Made by a program: the position numbers and the translations under genes. Positions 1-8,597 of a stretch of 64,000 nucleotides of DNA are shown piece by piece (within the stretch, counting starts at the first letter, position 1; each line of letters opens with the position of its first letter). The notes below the pieces were generated by a model that was given only the letters and a program-made list of their open reading frames with translations, did not search any database and was not told where the DNA came from. The DNA is from an uncultured Jannaschia sp. (GTDB taxonomy: Bacteria; Pseudomonadota; Alphaproteobacteria; Rhodobacterales; Rhodobacteraceae): contig NZ_CANLTR010000010.1 of the NCBI RefSeq assembly GCF_947494055.1, forward strand, positions 1 to 64,000, written 5' to 3'.

Positions 1-75
1 CGCTCAATGAACGAGCGACACCAGCTATGAAGAAGCAGGTGGACGCCAGTTCCTACACCACGCCCCGGGACACTA
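1..75. mobile_element. Probable right end of an IS256-family insertion (partial, runs off the window)
   Basis: The first 30 bases read as the tail of a reading frame ending RSMNERHQL-stop. They are followed by about 45 non-coding bases that end GGGACACTA, the style of terminus I associate with IS256-family elements. This end sits exactly where the adjacent TnsB-like reading frame stops matching its family, so it looks like the element that interrupted that gene. Only the end is visible. The family assignment is recalled from terminal-sequence style, not from an alignment, and no target duplication can be checked because the other flank is outside the window. Confidence 0.35.
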
Positions 76-252
76 CCCCGCATGCGTCTTCAACAGGGAG
101 CGACCGGTCGAGTCGTCACGGTTCAATACGTAGCCAACTTCCGTCCGTTGCCCGTACGTGAAGGGCAGGCCGTCGAGGATGACCCTGTCGAACCGAAGGA
201 TCTCGACGGGCGTCGCATCCGCATCCGGCTTGGTGATTTTTCGACCAGTCAT
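73..252 (-). pseudogene. TnsB-like (Mu/Tn7-type) transposase, N-terminal fragment of 59 codons
   Basis: The ATG at 252-250 overlaps the tnsA-like stop by four bases (ATGA), as expected for a tnsA-tnsB pair. The frame starts MTGRKITKPDADATPV and continues through FTYGQRTEVGYVLNRDDSTG, which resembles the N-terminus of TnsB-like integrase-fold transposases in Rhodobacterales. It meets TAG at 75-73, just as the sequence turns into a probable IS256-type end. Full-length family members are roughly ten times longer and carry the DDE domain, which is absent here. The gene is therefore a truncated, inactive remnant. The family assignment rests on partner, overlap and N-terminal resemblance only. Confidence 0.5.
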
Positions 253-932
253 GCCCAGTCCCCCATTGGCTTGAAGACGCGGGACGTGCGCGAGATGCGT
301 TCGTGGCTCAAAAGTTGCAGGTGCCGCGACCGCAGGAGCCGGACGACCGCCCGGAAACCCGAACCGCTCAGACCGATCCGATCGCAGAGCGTCTCGATCT
401 CGACGATACCGGACATCGTACGGACAACCGTTCGCGCAACCTCGTCGACTTCGACATCGGGACGTCGCGATCCGTGCAGGAGCATCGCGTTGTGCTTCGC
501 GATCGAATCGAACGATAGCTCGGTAAGGAAGCGAACGTCCGAGGCGAAACCCGTCTCGATGGCCTGCATCCGGATCAGCGACATCCGGTCTTCATACTCC
601 CTGGTAATCCTTGCCTCGGGCCGCACGGCATAGGCCATAAGGCGGCCCGACCGTTCCTGAACAAGCACGTCGAAGTAGTGCTCATGAGAAACGTCATGCC
701 GGTCTCGCCATACGAAGCGCTGCTGCTCGACGATCTCGGCCGTATCGGGATGAGCGGCGAGGCACAGGATGCATACCAGCTCGGTGTGACTGTCTGCCGT
801 AACGACCCGTCCGCGCCCGTCGCCCAGGACAAGGTCCCCGTTGAAGTTCTTCGGACTGGCGTAGGCCCCGCGGCGATGGCCGAGGCTTGGTTGCGGAAAC
901 GTCTGGGGTGTCCGCTGAAATGGGAAAGACAT
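249..932 (-). CDS. TnsA-like transposon endonuclease subunit
   Basis: This is a 227-residue protein resembling the TnsA-type heteromeric transposase endonuclease, the subunit that nicks the non-transferred strand during Tn7-like cut-and-paste transposition. Residues around SHTELVCILCLAAHP, then HYFDVLVQE and YAVRPEAR, fit the spacing of the TnsA nuclease core (E, D, then a basic residue), although the canonical final K/Q looks like R. A helical C-terminal half follows (VARTVVRTMSGIVEIETL), plausibly the winged-helix part. I chose ATG 932 over ATG 947 because GGAGG lies about 8 bases upstream of it. The gene overlaps the tnsB-like fragment by ATGA. With TnsB truncated, the transposon can no longer move by itself. 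TnsA identity is inferred from motif spacing and partner. Confidence 0.6.
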   Translation of the reverse strand: MSFPFQRTPQTFPQPSLGHRRGAYASPKNFNGDLVLGDGRGRVVTADSHTELVCILCLAAHPDTAEIVEQQRFVWRDRHDVSHEHYFDVLVQERSGRLMAYAVRPEARITREYEDRMSLIRMQAIETGFASDVRFLTELSFDSIAKHNAMLLHGSRRPDVEVDEVARTVVRTMSGIVEIETLCDRIGLSGSGFRAVVRLLRSRHLQLLSHERISRTSRVFKPMGDWA

Positions 933-1202
933 CGACATGTCCTCCATGGAATGGGGCGATCAATCGCGGCCCGGTCATCGGGCCGTCGCAGCGATCCGGT
1001 GCGATCCCATCGGGCAACCATGCCGTCCCGAAGCGACGGGACGAATGGCGGCCATGCGACGGGCGCACTTCGCCGATCGGCGACGCAGCACGTTGCCGGA
1101 CAGGCGGGGATCGTTGAGAACGACGACCGTTGAACCTTGAAACGCAGGACGAAGTCCGGTACCGGTTTCAGTGATCAGGCGGTTCTAGGATCGTCTTGGA
1201 AG
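933..1202. other. Gene-free stretch upstream of the tnsA-like gene
   Basis: No reading frame here has a ribosome site or recognisable product. The stretch would contain the promoter of the tnsA-like gene and perhaps the transposon end with TnsB-binding repeats. Short recurring pieces (GCGATCC, ATCGGGC, CGACGGG) are present, but I cannot define a regular repeat or a terminal inverted repeat. Confidence 0.4.
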
Positions 1203-1234
1203 AGCACCCCTCCGTTGGCGCGGATTGGGGTGCT
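1203..1234 (+). terminator. Rho-independent terminator-like hairpin
   Basis: AGCACCCC (1203-1210) pairs perfectly with GGGGTGCT (1227-1234) across a 16-base loop, and is followed by TTAATTTT. The T-rich tract lies on the plus strand, so it would stop rightward transcripts. No intact plus-strand gene ends just before it, so it may be left over from a lost gene. Confidence 0.5.
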
Positions 1235-2147
1235 TTTAATTTTGGCTAGGTCATGGCGGCTTCTCCCGATTGAGGACAGGAAGCAGCTTGCAGCAGCGAC
1301 CTGACGCGGCGGCTGTGAAGCCGATTGCCACAATAGCAGAGAAGCGTCGGATCCGGAAGAAAATCGATTCCAAACAACACCTTACTTGAAAATTCTGCGT
1401 CGTTTTGTATTCGCAAGATACAATCACAATTTCAGGTAAGGCCGCGGCGGCGAAGGCCGACATGTTGGTGCAGATCATAAGCAGACCCTCGTGCGAGGAT
1501 TCGGAATGCATTTGGCGACTGAACGGAGACTTTGCCTCTCCACCCTCGACACGGATGACAGTGCAGGAATCGGAATGCCTGCTCTCGAATCGAGTTTCGG
1601 TACTCGCGGGATGACTGCGCTTTTCGCGAACGACCACAATCTGGACGCCGCCTTCTCTATCCGAGACGACGACAAAGCGCAGGCCGGCGCTGGCAATCGA
1701 AAAGCATTTGTTGATGAGGATCGACATGACGGACGTCCGGAACCGAAGGAGGAAGTCGGGCGGGCGCTTCGCCGGCGTGGTCCGATGCGATCAGCCAGTG
1801 GACCGTTTGTGCTTAACGCTTAACGGTCGAGAGGGTAATCACGGGACGAGCGAAAACGACGTCAAGCACACCACCGCAGCGAAGCGCAATGCCGTATGAA
1901 TTCGCTCTGCATGGCGCAAATCATGAAGGGGAGGAAATCGAGATCAGGGCTCACGGCAGGCTCCATCAAGTGAAGCGGCGCCGACCGAGATACGGGGATC
2001 AGGCGCCGAGGGGCGGTGTCTGGTAATCCGTGCGTATCATGGGTGTGTCTCCTGTCTGACTTTGCTCAGTATCGAGACATCGTAGATTTGGCAAGGAAAT
2101 TAAACTCGCAGGTTTGCTGCATTATCAGGACCGACGTCTGCGGCTGT
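1235..2147. other. Gene-poor stretch without a convincing gene
   Basis: Open frames on both strands overlap each other and lack family resemblance. Two weak items are worth recording. A 45-codon frame at 1889-2026 (+) starts MPYEFALHGANHEGEE. A 13-codon frame on the minus strand (MIRTDYQTPPLGA) has its ATG just upstream of position 2040 and a good AGGAGA ribosome site, which could be a leader peptide or the start of a deleted gene. AT content rises around 1360-1400 and 2080-2130, in keeping with decayed or regulatory DNA. Confidence 0.35.
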
Positions 2148-2309
2148 TGACGCGACTCCCGGTGACCCTGCCAGCAGCATTGGACGAGCACGAGATCCAG
2201 TGAGTCGGCCGCGTAGACGGACGAAGAAGAACAAGATGTGTTCGGCTGCTGTGTTCTTGAAAGTTTCTTCGGTCGTTTCGGATGTTATTCAAACATAGCT
2301 TTGCGCAGC
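2148..2309 (+). repeat. 162-bp direct repeat, copy A (partner at 50747-50908)
   Basis: This block aligns without gaps to 50747-50908 in the same orientation; I count 15 mismatches in 162 bases (about 91% identity). The cores GGTGACCCTGCCAGCAGCAT and ACGAAGAAGAACAAGATGTG are identical in both. The frame carrying CSAAV is open across copy B, and many differences there are synonymous or conservative. In copy A that frame meets TAG at the end, so both may be pieces of an old coding element. Outside the block the two flanks do not match. Confidence 0.85.
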
Positions 2310-2463
2310 AGGGCTATGCGCCGTCGTCCATCGTCCATCGTCGTCCTCCTTCAGCTTACTGAGTTGCGGCTAGACGCCACAGGATCGACAGGGCGACCAA
2401 CGGAAGCCGCGGCCTATTATCGAAAGGATCGCGCCTGGATATTCCCTTATCAGAGAGCCTCGA

Positions 2464-3192
2464 ATGACTCGTATCCTTTTCGTTTGCCTCGCTGTCGCCC
2501 TGTCCACGCAGACGTCTTCCGCGCAAGTCGCCGTGGCCGCACCCCAAGGAGAGCCAGGCGCCGCCCCCGAGGCATTCCCGGCGCCGGACCGACCGGTGGC
2601 CGAGATCGTCGCTCCCGAATTCTGGAATGAGACCGACCGCGACGGGATCGGCGAAGCGACCCGGGTCCGCGAGCTGATGGGGTTCGGGCCGGGCGACGTC
2701 GTGGCCGACATAGGTGCCGGAACCGGTTATCATACCGTCCGGCTAGCACCAGCCCTCGAGCCTGGCGGCCGAGTGGTCGCCGAGGATGTCGTCCCGGAAT
2801 ACCTCGCCGATCTGCAGCAGCGTCTGGAAGCGGAAGGCATCGACAACGTCGATCTTGTATTAGGAGACTACCACGACCCCCGGATCGCCGATGGTAGCTT
2901 GGACGGTGCGATCCTCGTCCATATGTATCACGAGATCGGTCAGCCCTACGCGTTCTTCTACAACTTGGTCCCGGACCTTGTCGAAGGCGCGCGCGTCGGC
3001 ATCGTCGATCTCGATCGCCCGACGGAACGTCATGGAACACCGCAGGCGCTTCTGGAATGCGAACTGGGACAGGTAGGCTACGAGCTTGTGAGTACGCACG
3101 ATCTCGATCGAAGTGGGTATCTTGCGATCTACACGCCTCCGAGCCTCGACGCTCGCCCAAACCCGTCGGGTATGCGCGCCTGCCGATCGTGA
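2464..3192 (+). CDS. Exported class I SAM-dependent methyltransferase
   Basis: This 242-residue protein starts with a typical Sec signal peptide (MTRILFVCLAVALS..., probable cut after SSA). The mature part has a class I methyltransferase fold: motif I is VADIGAGTGYHTVRLA near residue 80, an acidic ribose-binding residue sits in VVAEDVVPEYL, and LVLGDYHDP plus AILVHMYHEIG follow. No DNA-methylase NPPY motif is seen. A secreted SAM-dependent enzyme is odd because SAM is cytoplasmic, but such signal-bearing methyltransferases recur in proteobacteria with unknown substrates. The gene stands alone, 162 bases before the next methyltransferase gene. The fold is secure; the substrate is unknown. Confidence 0.8.
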   Translation: MTRILFVCLAVALSTQTSSAQVAVAAPQGEPGAAPEAFPAPDRPVAEIVAPEFWNETDRDGIGEATRVRELMGFGPGDVVADIGAGTGYHTVRLAPALEPGGRVVAEDVVPEYLADLQQRLEAEGIDNVDLVLGDYHDPRIADGSLDGAILVHMYHEIGQPYAFFYNLVPDLVEGARVGIVDLDRPTERHGTPQALLECELGQVGYELVSTHDLDRSGYLAIYTPPSLDARPNPSGMRACRS

Positions 3193-3367
3193 CTAAACAC
3201 CGTGCGGGCAGACGCATAAAAGCCACCGAGCGACATGCCGTTATCCTCGATCGTTGCACTGCCGAGAGTTGAGCCAATAAATAGATGGGAATCGTTAGGT
3301 AACGCTACGGCCTCTCGACTTCTATAAGAGCAAGACGCTTCCGTCATAGGCTGGCATGCTGCGCGAC

Positions 3368-5086
3368 ATGAAACAGTCTTGGGCTGCATACGAAGGCGAC
3401 AGCGGACGCGATCTGGCGCGGACCTACGAAGCCCTCGATCCCGACCGGCTGAACGCATGGCTACGCGACCTGCTGCCCGCTCCGCCGGGCGCCGTGCTCG
3501 ACGTCGGCGCCGGCTCGGGGCGGGACGCAGCCTGGCTCGCCTGCCTTGGGCACGAAGTCGTGGCAGTCGAGCCTTCGGCCACCATGCGCGCGGAGGCTCA
3601 GGCCCGGCACGAAGAGGACCGGATCGTCTGGGTCGACGATCACCTGCCGGCCCTCGACCGCGTCCTGCGTCTGGGCTGCGCCTTCGACCTGATCCTCGTG
3701 TCGGCGATCTGGATGCATGTGCCGCCCGAGGATCGCGCCCGCGCCTTCCGCAAGCTGGTGACGCTCCTGAAGCCCGGAGGCGTGATCGCGATGGTACTGC
3801 GTAGCGGGCCGTCGCCCGCGGGACGCGCCATGCATCCGGTCTCGACCGCGGAGGTCGCGCAGCTCGCGCACCGGCACGGCGCCGCCGTCGTGCTGGAAGA
3901 CGCGGAGGGAGCGCCGGACGCGATGGGACGCGCCGACGTCATTTGGCACCGGATCGCGCTGCGGCTGCCCGACGACGGCACGGGCGCCCTGCCGCTGCTG
4001 CGCCACGTCATCCTGAACGACACCAAGTCCTCGACCTACAAGCTCGGCCTCCTGCGCGCCGTGCTGCGCGCCGCCGACGGGGCGCAAGGGACAGTGCAGA
4101 CGGTCGGCGACGACCGCGTCCGGATCCCCCTCGGGCTCGTCGCGCTGAACTGGGTGCGCCTCTACCTCCCGCTCGTGCGCGAGCAGCTGCCGCAGCGGCC
4201 GGGCAATGCCGGACCGGAGGGGCTCGGCTTTGTCAGTCCCGCTTGGGCCAGACTGGACGACTTGGCCCCGTTCGAACTCAGGCCCGGCATGACGTTCACC
4301 GGGCCCCGGGCCCGCGCCCTCCACGCGGCGCTGCGGGACGCGTCCCGCACCATCGCGCGGATGCCGGCCACGTTCATGACCTGGCCCGGCTCGGACACGC
4401 CGATCATGCCGGCGCGGCTGGCTCGAATGCGGGCCGCGGGTGCGCGACTGTCTCTCGACGCCGCCACCCTGCAGGGCTTCGGTACGCTCGAGATGCCGCT
4501 GCATCTGTGGCGCGCGCTGTCGCGCTTCGCGGCATGGATCGAGCCCGCCCTCGTTGCCGAATGGCAACGCCTGATGGATGGGTATGCCTGCCGGTCATCC
4601 CGGACGCTCGACCCCGCCCGGCTGTCCCGGGCCATGGTCTGGGACGACCCTGACCGCGACACCCGGCTGGTTCGCGAGATCGTACTCAGCGCGTTTGCAG
4701 CAGGTCCCGTACATTGCGTCTGGAGCGGACGAAGACTGACACCGGACCGGCTCGACATCGACCATTGCCTGCCCTGGTCGGCCTGGGCCTGCAACGACCT
4801 GTGGAACCTGATGCCCTGCGACGCCCGGGTGAACCGCAGCCGCAAGCGCGACCGCCTGCCTTCGGCCGGGCTGCTCGTCGCGCGCGCGGATGCGATTCAG
4901 TCGTGGTGGCAGGTGGGCTACGTCCAACCCGGAACGGTCTCGGCCGACCGCTTCTATGCGGAGGCGGCGACGTCGTTGCCGCTCGCCCGGGCAGACCCGC
5001 CGGACATCGGCGAGGTCTTCCGCGGTCTGCAGGCCAAGCGGCTCATGATCCGGACGGACACGCAAATTGCGGAGTGGAAGGGGTGA
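3368..5086 (+). CDS. Fusion of a class I methyltransferase with a C-terminal HNH nuclease domain
   Basis: The gene encodes 572 residues from ATG 3368 (an in-frame ATG at 3356 adds four). The N-terminal 200 residues are a class I SAM methyltransferase: motif I AVLDVGAGSGRDAAWLA, acidic VVAVEPSATM, then LILVSAIWMHV and LLKPGGVIAMVL. A middle section beginning ILNDTKSSTYKLGLLRAV has no function I can name. Near residues 447-500 lies an HNH core: CVWSGRRLTPDRLDIDHCLP, then NDLWNLMPCD and RVNRSRKRDRLP, giving the H-N-N pattern with one Cys of a possible zinc knuckle. The methylase part looks like a small-molecule or RNA/protein type, not a DNA base methylase. The combination suggests a nuclease with attached modification or sensing. 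There is no cognate partner gene beside it. Confidence 0.75.
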   Translation: MKQSWAAYEGDSGRDLARTYEALDPDRLNAWLRDLLPAPPGAVLDVGAGSGRDAAWLACLGHEVVAVEPSATMRAEAQARHEEDRIVWVDDHLPALDRVLRLGCAFDLILVSAIWMHVPPEDRARAFRKLVTLLKPGGVIAMVLRSGPSPAGRAMHPVSTAEVAQLAHRHGAAVVLEDAEGAPDAMGRADVIWHRIALRLPDDGTGALPLLRHVILNDTKSSTYKLGLLRAVLRAADGAQGTVQTVGDDRVRIPLGLVALNWVRLYLPLVREQLPQRPGNAGPEGLGFVSPAWARLDDLAPFELRPGMTFTGPRARALHAALRDASRTIARMPATFMTWPGSDTPIMPARLARMRAAGARLSLDAATLQGFGTLEMPLHLWRALSRFAAWIEPALVAEWQRLMDGYACRSSRTLDPARLSRAMVWDDPDRDTRLVREIVLSAFAAGPVHCVWSGRRLTPDRLDIDHCLPWSAWACNDLWNLMPCDARVNRSRKRDRLPSAGLLVARADAIQSWWQVGYVQPGTVSADRFYAEAATSLPLARADPPDIGEVFRGLQAKRLMIRTDTQIAEWKG

Positions 5087-5241
5087 AATTCGTCGGGAAC
5101 TGTATCCGGCGTGTACTCCGAGCTTGTTAGACCAATACGCTTCAGAAGTGATGCTGTTGACAACTTGCGCTGCATCCCCTTCGCTTTCGGCTGCAACAGT
5201 TTCGTTGGTTCGCCCCGATCCATATTGACGAGGAATTCGAG

Positions 5242-6072
5242 ATGACGTTCGACCGCAGAACTTTCGTGCGCCTGCTTGGCGCGGCTACTACCCTCGGTCT
5301 GACGGCAACACCGTCCCTCGCCGCCGGTGAACTTGATGCGATCCGGGAACGCGGCGCGCTTCGGGTCGGCGTCACGCAGGCCCCGCCGTGGTATTCGAAG
5401 GACTTGATGAGCGGCGACTGGACTTCCGGCGTCGGTGTGTCCGCCGGGCAGGCGATGGCGGAAGCGCTGGATGTCGACTTCGAGCCCGTCGAGGTGACGT
5501 GGGGCACCGCGGTGGCCGCGCTGCAGAGCGGCAAGATCGACATCATGTTCGTTCTCGACGCAACGGACGAGCGCAAGGAGGCCGCCGCCTTTCCGGAGGC
5601 GCCGCTTCTTTACTACTCCCTAGCCCTCCTCGCGCGCGACGATCTAGAGGTCGCGACGTGGCAGGACCTCGCCGATCCTTCCGTTTCACTCGCGGTGCCA
5701 CAGGCTACGTCGATGGACGCATTCCTGACCGAAAACGTCCCCGACGCCGACATCCAACGGTTCCCCGGCAACACCGAGGCGATCGCGGCCTTCCAGTCAG
5801 GCCGCGTGGACGCCGTGGTCCTGTTTCACCCGCCCCTGATAGCCGCCCGCCAAAGGCTAGGGTCCGGCAAGATCGTGGTACCGACCCCGGTGCAGTCGAA
5901 CGAGACGAGTGCAGCGGTTCGGCAGGGCGACCCGGACTTCGTTGCCTTCGTCGACGAACAGCTGCGGGGCTGGTACGAGTCCGGCCAGATCCAGGATTGG
6001 TATGAGGAGTTCCTGACCGGCTTCGGTCTCGAACCCGATGACGCCCCGCCCATCATCAGGGAACGCCTCTGA
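5242..6072 (+). CDS. ABC transporter substrate-binding protein, polar amino-acid family 3
   Basis: This 276-residue periplasmic solute-binding protein is the first gene of a four-gene importer operon. The N-terminus MTFDRRTFVRLLGAATTLGL has twin arginines before a hydrophobic stretch, which looks like a Tat signal, with cleavage after SLAA. The family 3 pattern is clear: LDAIRERGALRVGVTQAPPW at the mature N-terminus, then GVSAGQAMAEALDV and FPGNTEAIAAFQSGRVDAVV. AGGAA-like bases (GAGGAATT) precede the ATG. A TTGACA at 5157-5162 could be a -35 element. The ligand is probably a polar or acidic amino acid or a related compound; the sequence does not fix which. Confidence 0.85.
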   Translation: MTFDRRTFVRLLGAATTLGLTATPSLAAGELDAIRERGALRVGVTQAPPWYSKDLMSGDWTSGVGVSAGQAMAEALDVDFEPVEVTWGTAVAALQSGKIDIMFVLDATDERKEAAAFPEAPLLYYSLALLARDDLEVATWQDLADPSVSLAVPQATSMDAFLTENVPDADIQRFPGNTEAIAAFQSGRVDAVVLFHPPLIAARQRLGSGKIVVPTPVQSNETSAAVRQGDPDFVAFVDEQLRGWYESGQIQDWYEEFLTGFGLEPDDAPPIIRERL

Positions 6073-6090
6073 CCACCGGCGGGTCCCGCC

Positions 6091-6765
6091 GTGTATGAAT
6101 GGGATTTCGGGCCGGTGCTGGCAGAGTCCGGTGTTCTCTTGGCCGGCTTCCGTAACACTCTCGAACTGACCGCGACCGCGCTAGCCGGCGGCCTTGTTGT
6201 GGGGCTTCTTCTAGCGCTCGCGCGCCTTTCGCCGCGCCGGAGGCTGCGGTGGCCCGCCGGGGTCGTGATCGAGGTCTTTCGCACGACACCGCCGCTCGTG
6301 CAGCTTTTCTGGTTCTACTTCGGCCTGCCCATTGTGGTATCCGTCGAGATGACCCCGTTCCTCGCCGCCGCGCTGACCTTCACAATCCAGTCCGGTGCCT
6401 TCTTTGCCGAGATTTTGCGGGCCGGGATCGTTTCCATCGAACGCGGCCAATGGGAGGCTGCAAGCGCGATCGGCATGCGGCCGCATCAGACGATGCGCAG
6501 GGTCATTCTCCCGCAGGCGGTCAAGCGGATGTTTCCCTCGATGATGGAACGGTCCATCGAACTGATGAAGACGACGACGCTTGTAGCGACGGTGTCCTAT
6601 GCCGACCTCCTGTTCCAAGCGAACGAGCTGGCGCAGAAGACCTTTCGGCCCTTGGAGGTCTTCACGCTAGTCGCGCTCGTCTATTTCGTCGCGATCACCT
6701 GTTTGAGTGGGCTCGGCTCCCTCCTAGAACGGCGCTTCGCGCGCAGCGGAGAATTCGCCGCGTGA
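6091..6765 (+). CDS. Amino-acid ABC transporter permease (first)
   Basis: This 224-residue inner-membrane permease of the HisM/ArtQ type starts at GTG 6091, 18 bases after the binding-protein gene. It has several hydrophobic spans (ESGVLLAGFRNTLELTATAL near the start) and the cytoplasmic EAA loop AASAIGMRPHQTMRRVILPQA-like, which docks the ATPase. The N-terminal FRNTLELT and VFRTTPPLVQLFWFYFGLP are hallmarks of the polar amino-acid uptake family. Its TGA overlaps the GTG of the next permease, so the two are translationally coupled and probably form a heterodimer. Confidence 0.88.
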   Translation: MYEWDFGPVLAESGVLLAGFRNTLELTATALAGGLVVGLLLALARLSPRRRLRWPAGVVIEVFRTTPPLVQLFWFYFGLPIVVSVEMTPFLAAALTFTIQSGAFFAEILRAGIVSIERGQWEAASAIGMRPHQTMRRVILPQAVKRMFPSMMERSIELMKTTTLVATVSYADLLFQANELAQKTFRPLEVFTLVALVYFVAITCLSGLGSLLERRFARSGEFAA

Positions 6766-7430
6766 ACTACAACTGGTCTTTCGCTCCCATCTTCGAGAAC
6801 TGGCAGGTCTTGGCCATCGGCGCCGTCGGGACGCTGCGGCTCTTCGTGATCTGTCTCGTGATCGGCATGGGCCTCGGCCTCGTCGTGGCGCTCGGCCGGC
6901 GCGCCGAAGCCCGCCCGCTTCGCTGGCTTTCGCGGGCCTTCGTTGAGGTCTTCCGGAACACGCCGGTACTCGTCCAGATCCTCTGGTTCTACTACGCGCT
7001 GCCAATCCTTGCGCCTGTCGAGATCGGGCCCTTCACAGCAGCCATTCTCGGAATCTCGCTGAACTCGGCGGCCTATTCGGCGGAGATCTTCCGCGGTGGC
7101 ATCCAGTCCATTGAGCCGGGCCAGTGGGAGGCCGCGCGCGCCATCGCTATGACACCGGCGCAGGTGATGCGCCGGGTGATCCTTCCGCAAGCGGTCAGAC
7201 GTATCGTGCCGGCGCTCACGAACCGCGGCGTGGAGATCTTCAAGATGTCGACGCTCGCCTCAGTGGTGGCCTACGTGGAATTGCTGAACCAGGGCAAGCT
7301 CATCGCTTCGATCTACTTCAACCCTCTCGAGGTCTATACGATCATCGCGGCGCTCTTCTTCCTGCTACTTTATCCCATCGTGCGTTTGACCTACGCGTTG
7401 GAACGCCGTCTCGCGCGGAGCGATGCATGA
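6762..7430 (+). CDS. Amino-acid ABC transporter permease (second)
   Basis: This 222-residue partner permease starts at GTG 6762, overlapping the stop of the first permease. It carries the same family signatures: VFRNTPVLVQILWFYYALP, the docking loop AARAIAMTPAQVMRRVILPQ, and about five hydrophobic segments. A much longer upstream extension of the frame is only a shadow of the first permease gene. The stop TGA at 7428-7430 overlaps the ATG of the ATPase gene. Together with its neighbours it completes a polar amino-acid importer. Confidence 0.88.
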   Translation: MNYNWSFAPIFENWQVLAIGAVGTLRLFVICLVIGMGLGLVVALGRRAEARPLRWLSRAFVEVFRNTPVLVQILWFYYALPILAPVEIGPFTAAILGISLNSAAYSAEIFRGGIQSIEPGQWEAARAIAMTPAQVMRRVILPQAVRRIVPALTNRGVEIFKMSTLASVVAYVELLNQGKLIASIYFNPLEVYTIIAALFFLLLYPIVRLTYALERRLARSDA

Positions 7431-8191
7431 GCGTCCTCAAACTAGTTGGTATCTCGAAGTCCTTTGGCGGCACGCGCGTCTTCGAGAACGTCGATCTTGA
7501 CGTGGAGAAAGGCGACCGTATCGCAATCCTCGGCGCGTCCGGGTCGGGAAAGAGCACGCTCCTGCGCTGCATCAACCTACTCGAGACACCCGATGCCGGC
7601 TCGATCGAGATCGGTGGCACGAAGGTCGGGTCGGCGGGACGATCGGGGCTGCGCATCTCGGAGCGCGACTTGCAGGCGCTGCGTCTGCGGGCCGGCATGG
7701 TGTTTCAGCAGTTCAATCTGTTTCCGCACATGACGGTCGCTGGGAATGTTGCAGAGGGGCTCTCAACGGTCCGCCGCATGTCGAGGCCGGATGCCCGCAC
7801 CCGCGCAATCATGGAACTGGCCCGTGTCGGTCTGGCCGACAAGGCCGACGCCTATCCGGCGCGACTATCCGGTGGGCAGAAGCAGCGCGTCGCGATTGCC
7901 CGCGCCCTCGCGATGGACCCGGAGATTCTGCTCTTCGACGAGCCGACCTCGGCCCTCGATCCCGCGCTCGTCGGAGAAGTCCTGGGCGTCATCGAGCAAC
8001 TCGCCGAGGAGGGCCGGACCATGCTTCTCGTCACGCACGAGATCGGCTTCGCCTACCATGTCGCGAACCGCATACTGTTCCTGGCAGAAGGTGGCATCTA
8101 CGAGAGTGGAACGCCGGACGAAGTCCTGAAGCACCCAAGGCGTCCGCTTACCCAGCATTTCCTGAAAGAGCACAAACGTTTTCAGTTCTGA
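7427..8191 (+). CDS. Amino-acid ABC transporter ATP-binding protein
   Basis: This 254-residue ATPase powers the importer encoded just upstream. Motifs in order are Walker A GASGSGKST, the Q-loop MVFQQFNLFPHMTV, signature LSGGQKQR, Walker B ILLFDEPTSALDP and the switch His in LLVTHEIGFA. The Q-loop wording and the final LEHPRRPLTQHF-like end are typical of the GlnQ/HisP group. ATG 7427 overlaps the permease stop (ATGA), so all four genes are one operon with no gap larger than 18 bases. No dedicated regulator lies next to it. Confidence 0.9.
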   Translation: MSVLKLVGISKSFGGTRVFENVDLDVEKGDRIAILGASGSGKSTLLRCINLLETPDAGSIEIGGTKVGSAGRSGLRISERDLQALRLRAGMVFQQFNLFPHMTVAGNVAEGLSTVRRMSRPDARTRAIMELARVGLADKADAYPARLSGGQKQRVAIARALAMDPEILLFDEPTSALDPALVGEVLGVIEQLAEEGRTMLLVTHEIGFAYHVANRILFLAEGGIYESGTPDEVLKHPRRPLTQHFLKEHKRFQF

Positions 8192-8318
8192 CGAACGCTC
8201 CCCGGCCACCTCTTCCGTTATCGTTCCGGCCTGCAACTAGCAGGTACAGGATTGGACCAAAACAAAATCGAATAGGGTAACGTTCGTCGCAGCCCCGAGC
8301 TTCCGTCAGGAGGTAGAT

Positions 8319-8597
8319 ATGATCCGAACGTTCCTCATCGCCGTCTGTGACGTCCTTCTCACGGGCATCATACAACCCTCCGCGCAGGAATTATCCCAGA
8401 AGTAGTTACCGCTCGATGGACTCATAGCGGCGGACGGCAGTTCGGTCGCGCTGAGCTGGTTCGGAACATCGCGCCCGCGTATCGGCACAGCGGTCTCTTC
8501 GGCTGCATGGAACTCCGAAGATCGGCACGCTGACAGGTCGAAAGATCCTATCCGTTCCAGATTTTGGAAGCCTCAGCGACGGAAGTCTTCGGGCTGA
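8319..8597 (+). pseudogene. Decayed gene start: signal-peptide-like ORF with in-frame stop
   Basis: An excellent ribosome site (AGGAGGT) precedes ATG 8319. The frame reads MIRTFLIAVCDVLLTGIIQP and then SAQELSQK, which looks like a short signal peptide, and stops at TAG 8403-8405. The same frame then continues open as LPLDGLIAADGSSVALSWFG, with TSRPRIGTAV after it, until TGA at 8595-8597. The continuation has the look of an extracellular beta-domain, but I cannot name a family. It could instead be a genuine 28-residue peptide. The end abuts the convergent AI-2E family gene. Confidence 0.35.

Noticed and set aside
1251-1727. 158-codon frame on the minus strand in the gene-poor left region
   Set aside because: Poor codon use, no family resemblance, and overlapping frames of similar quality on both strands.
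3461-4567. 368-codon frame antisense to the methyltransferase-HNH gene
   Set aside because: Shadow frame rich in Arg, Gly and Pro; the sense strand carries clear motifs.
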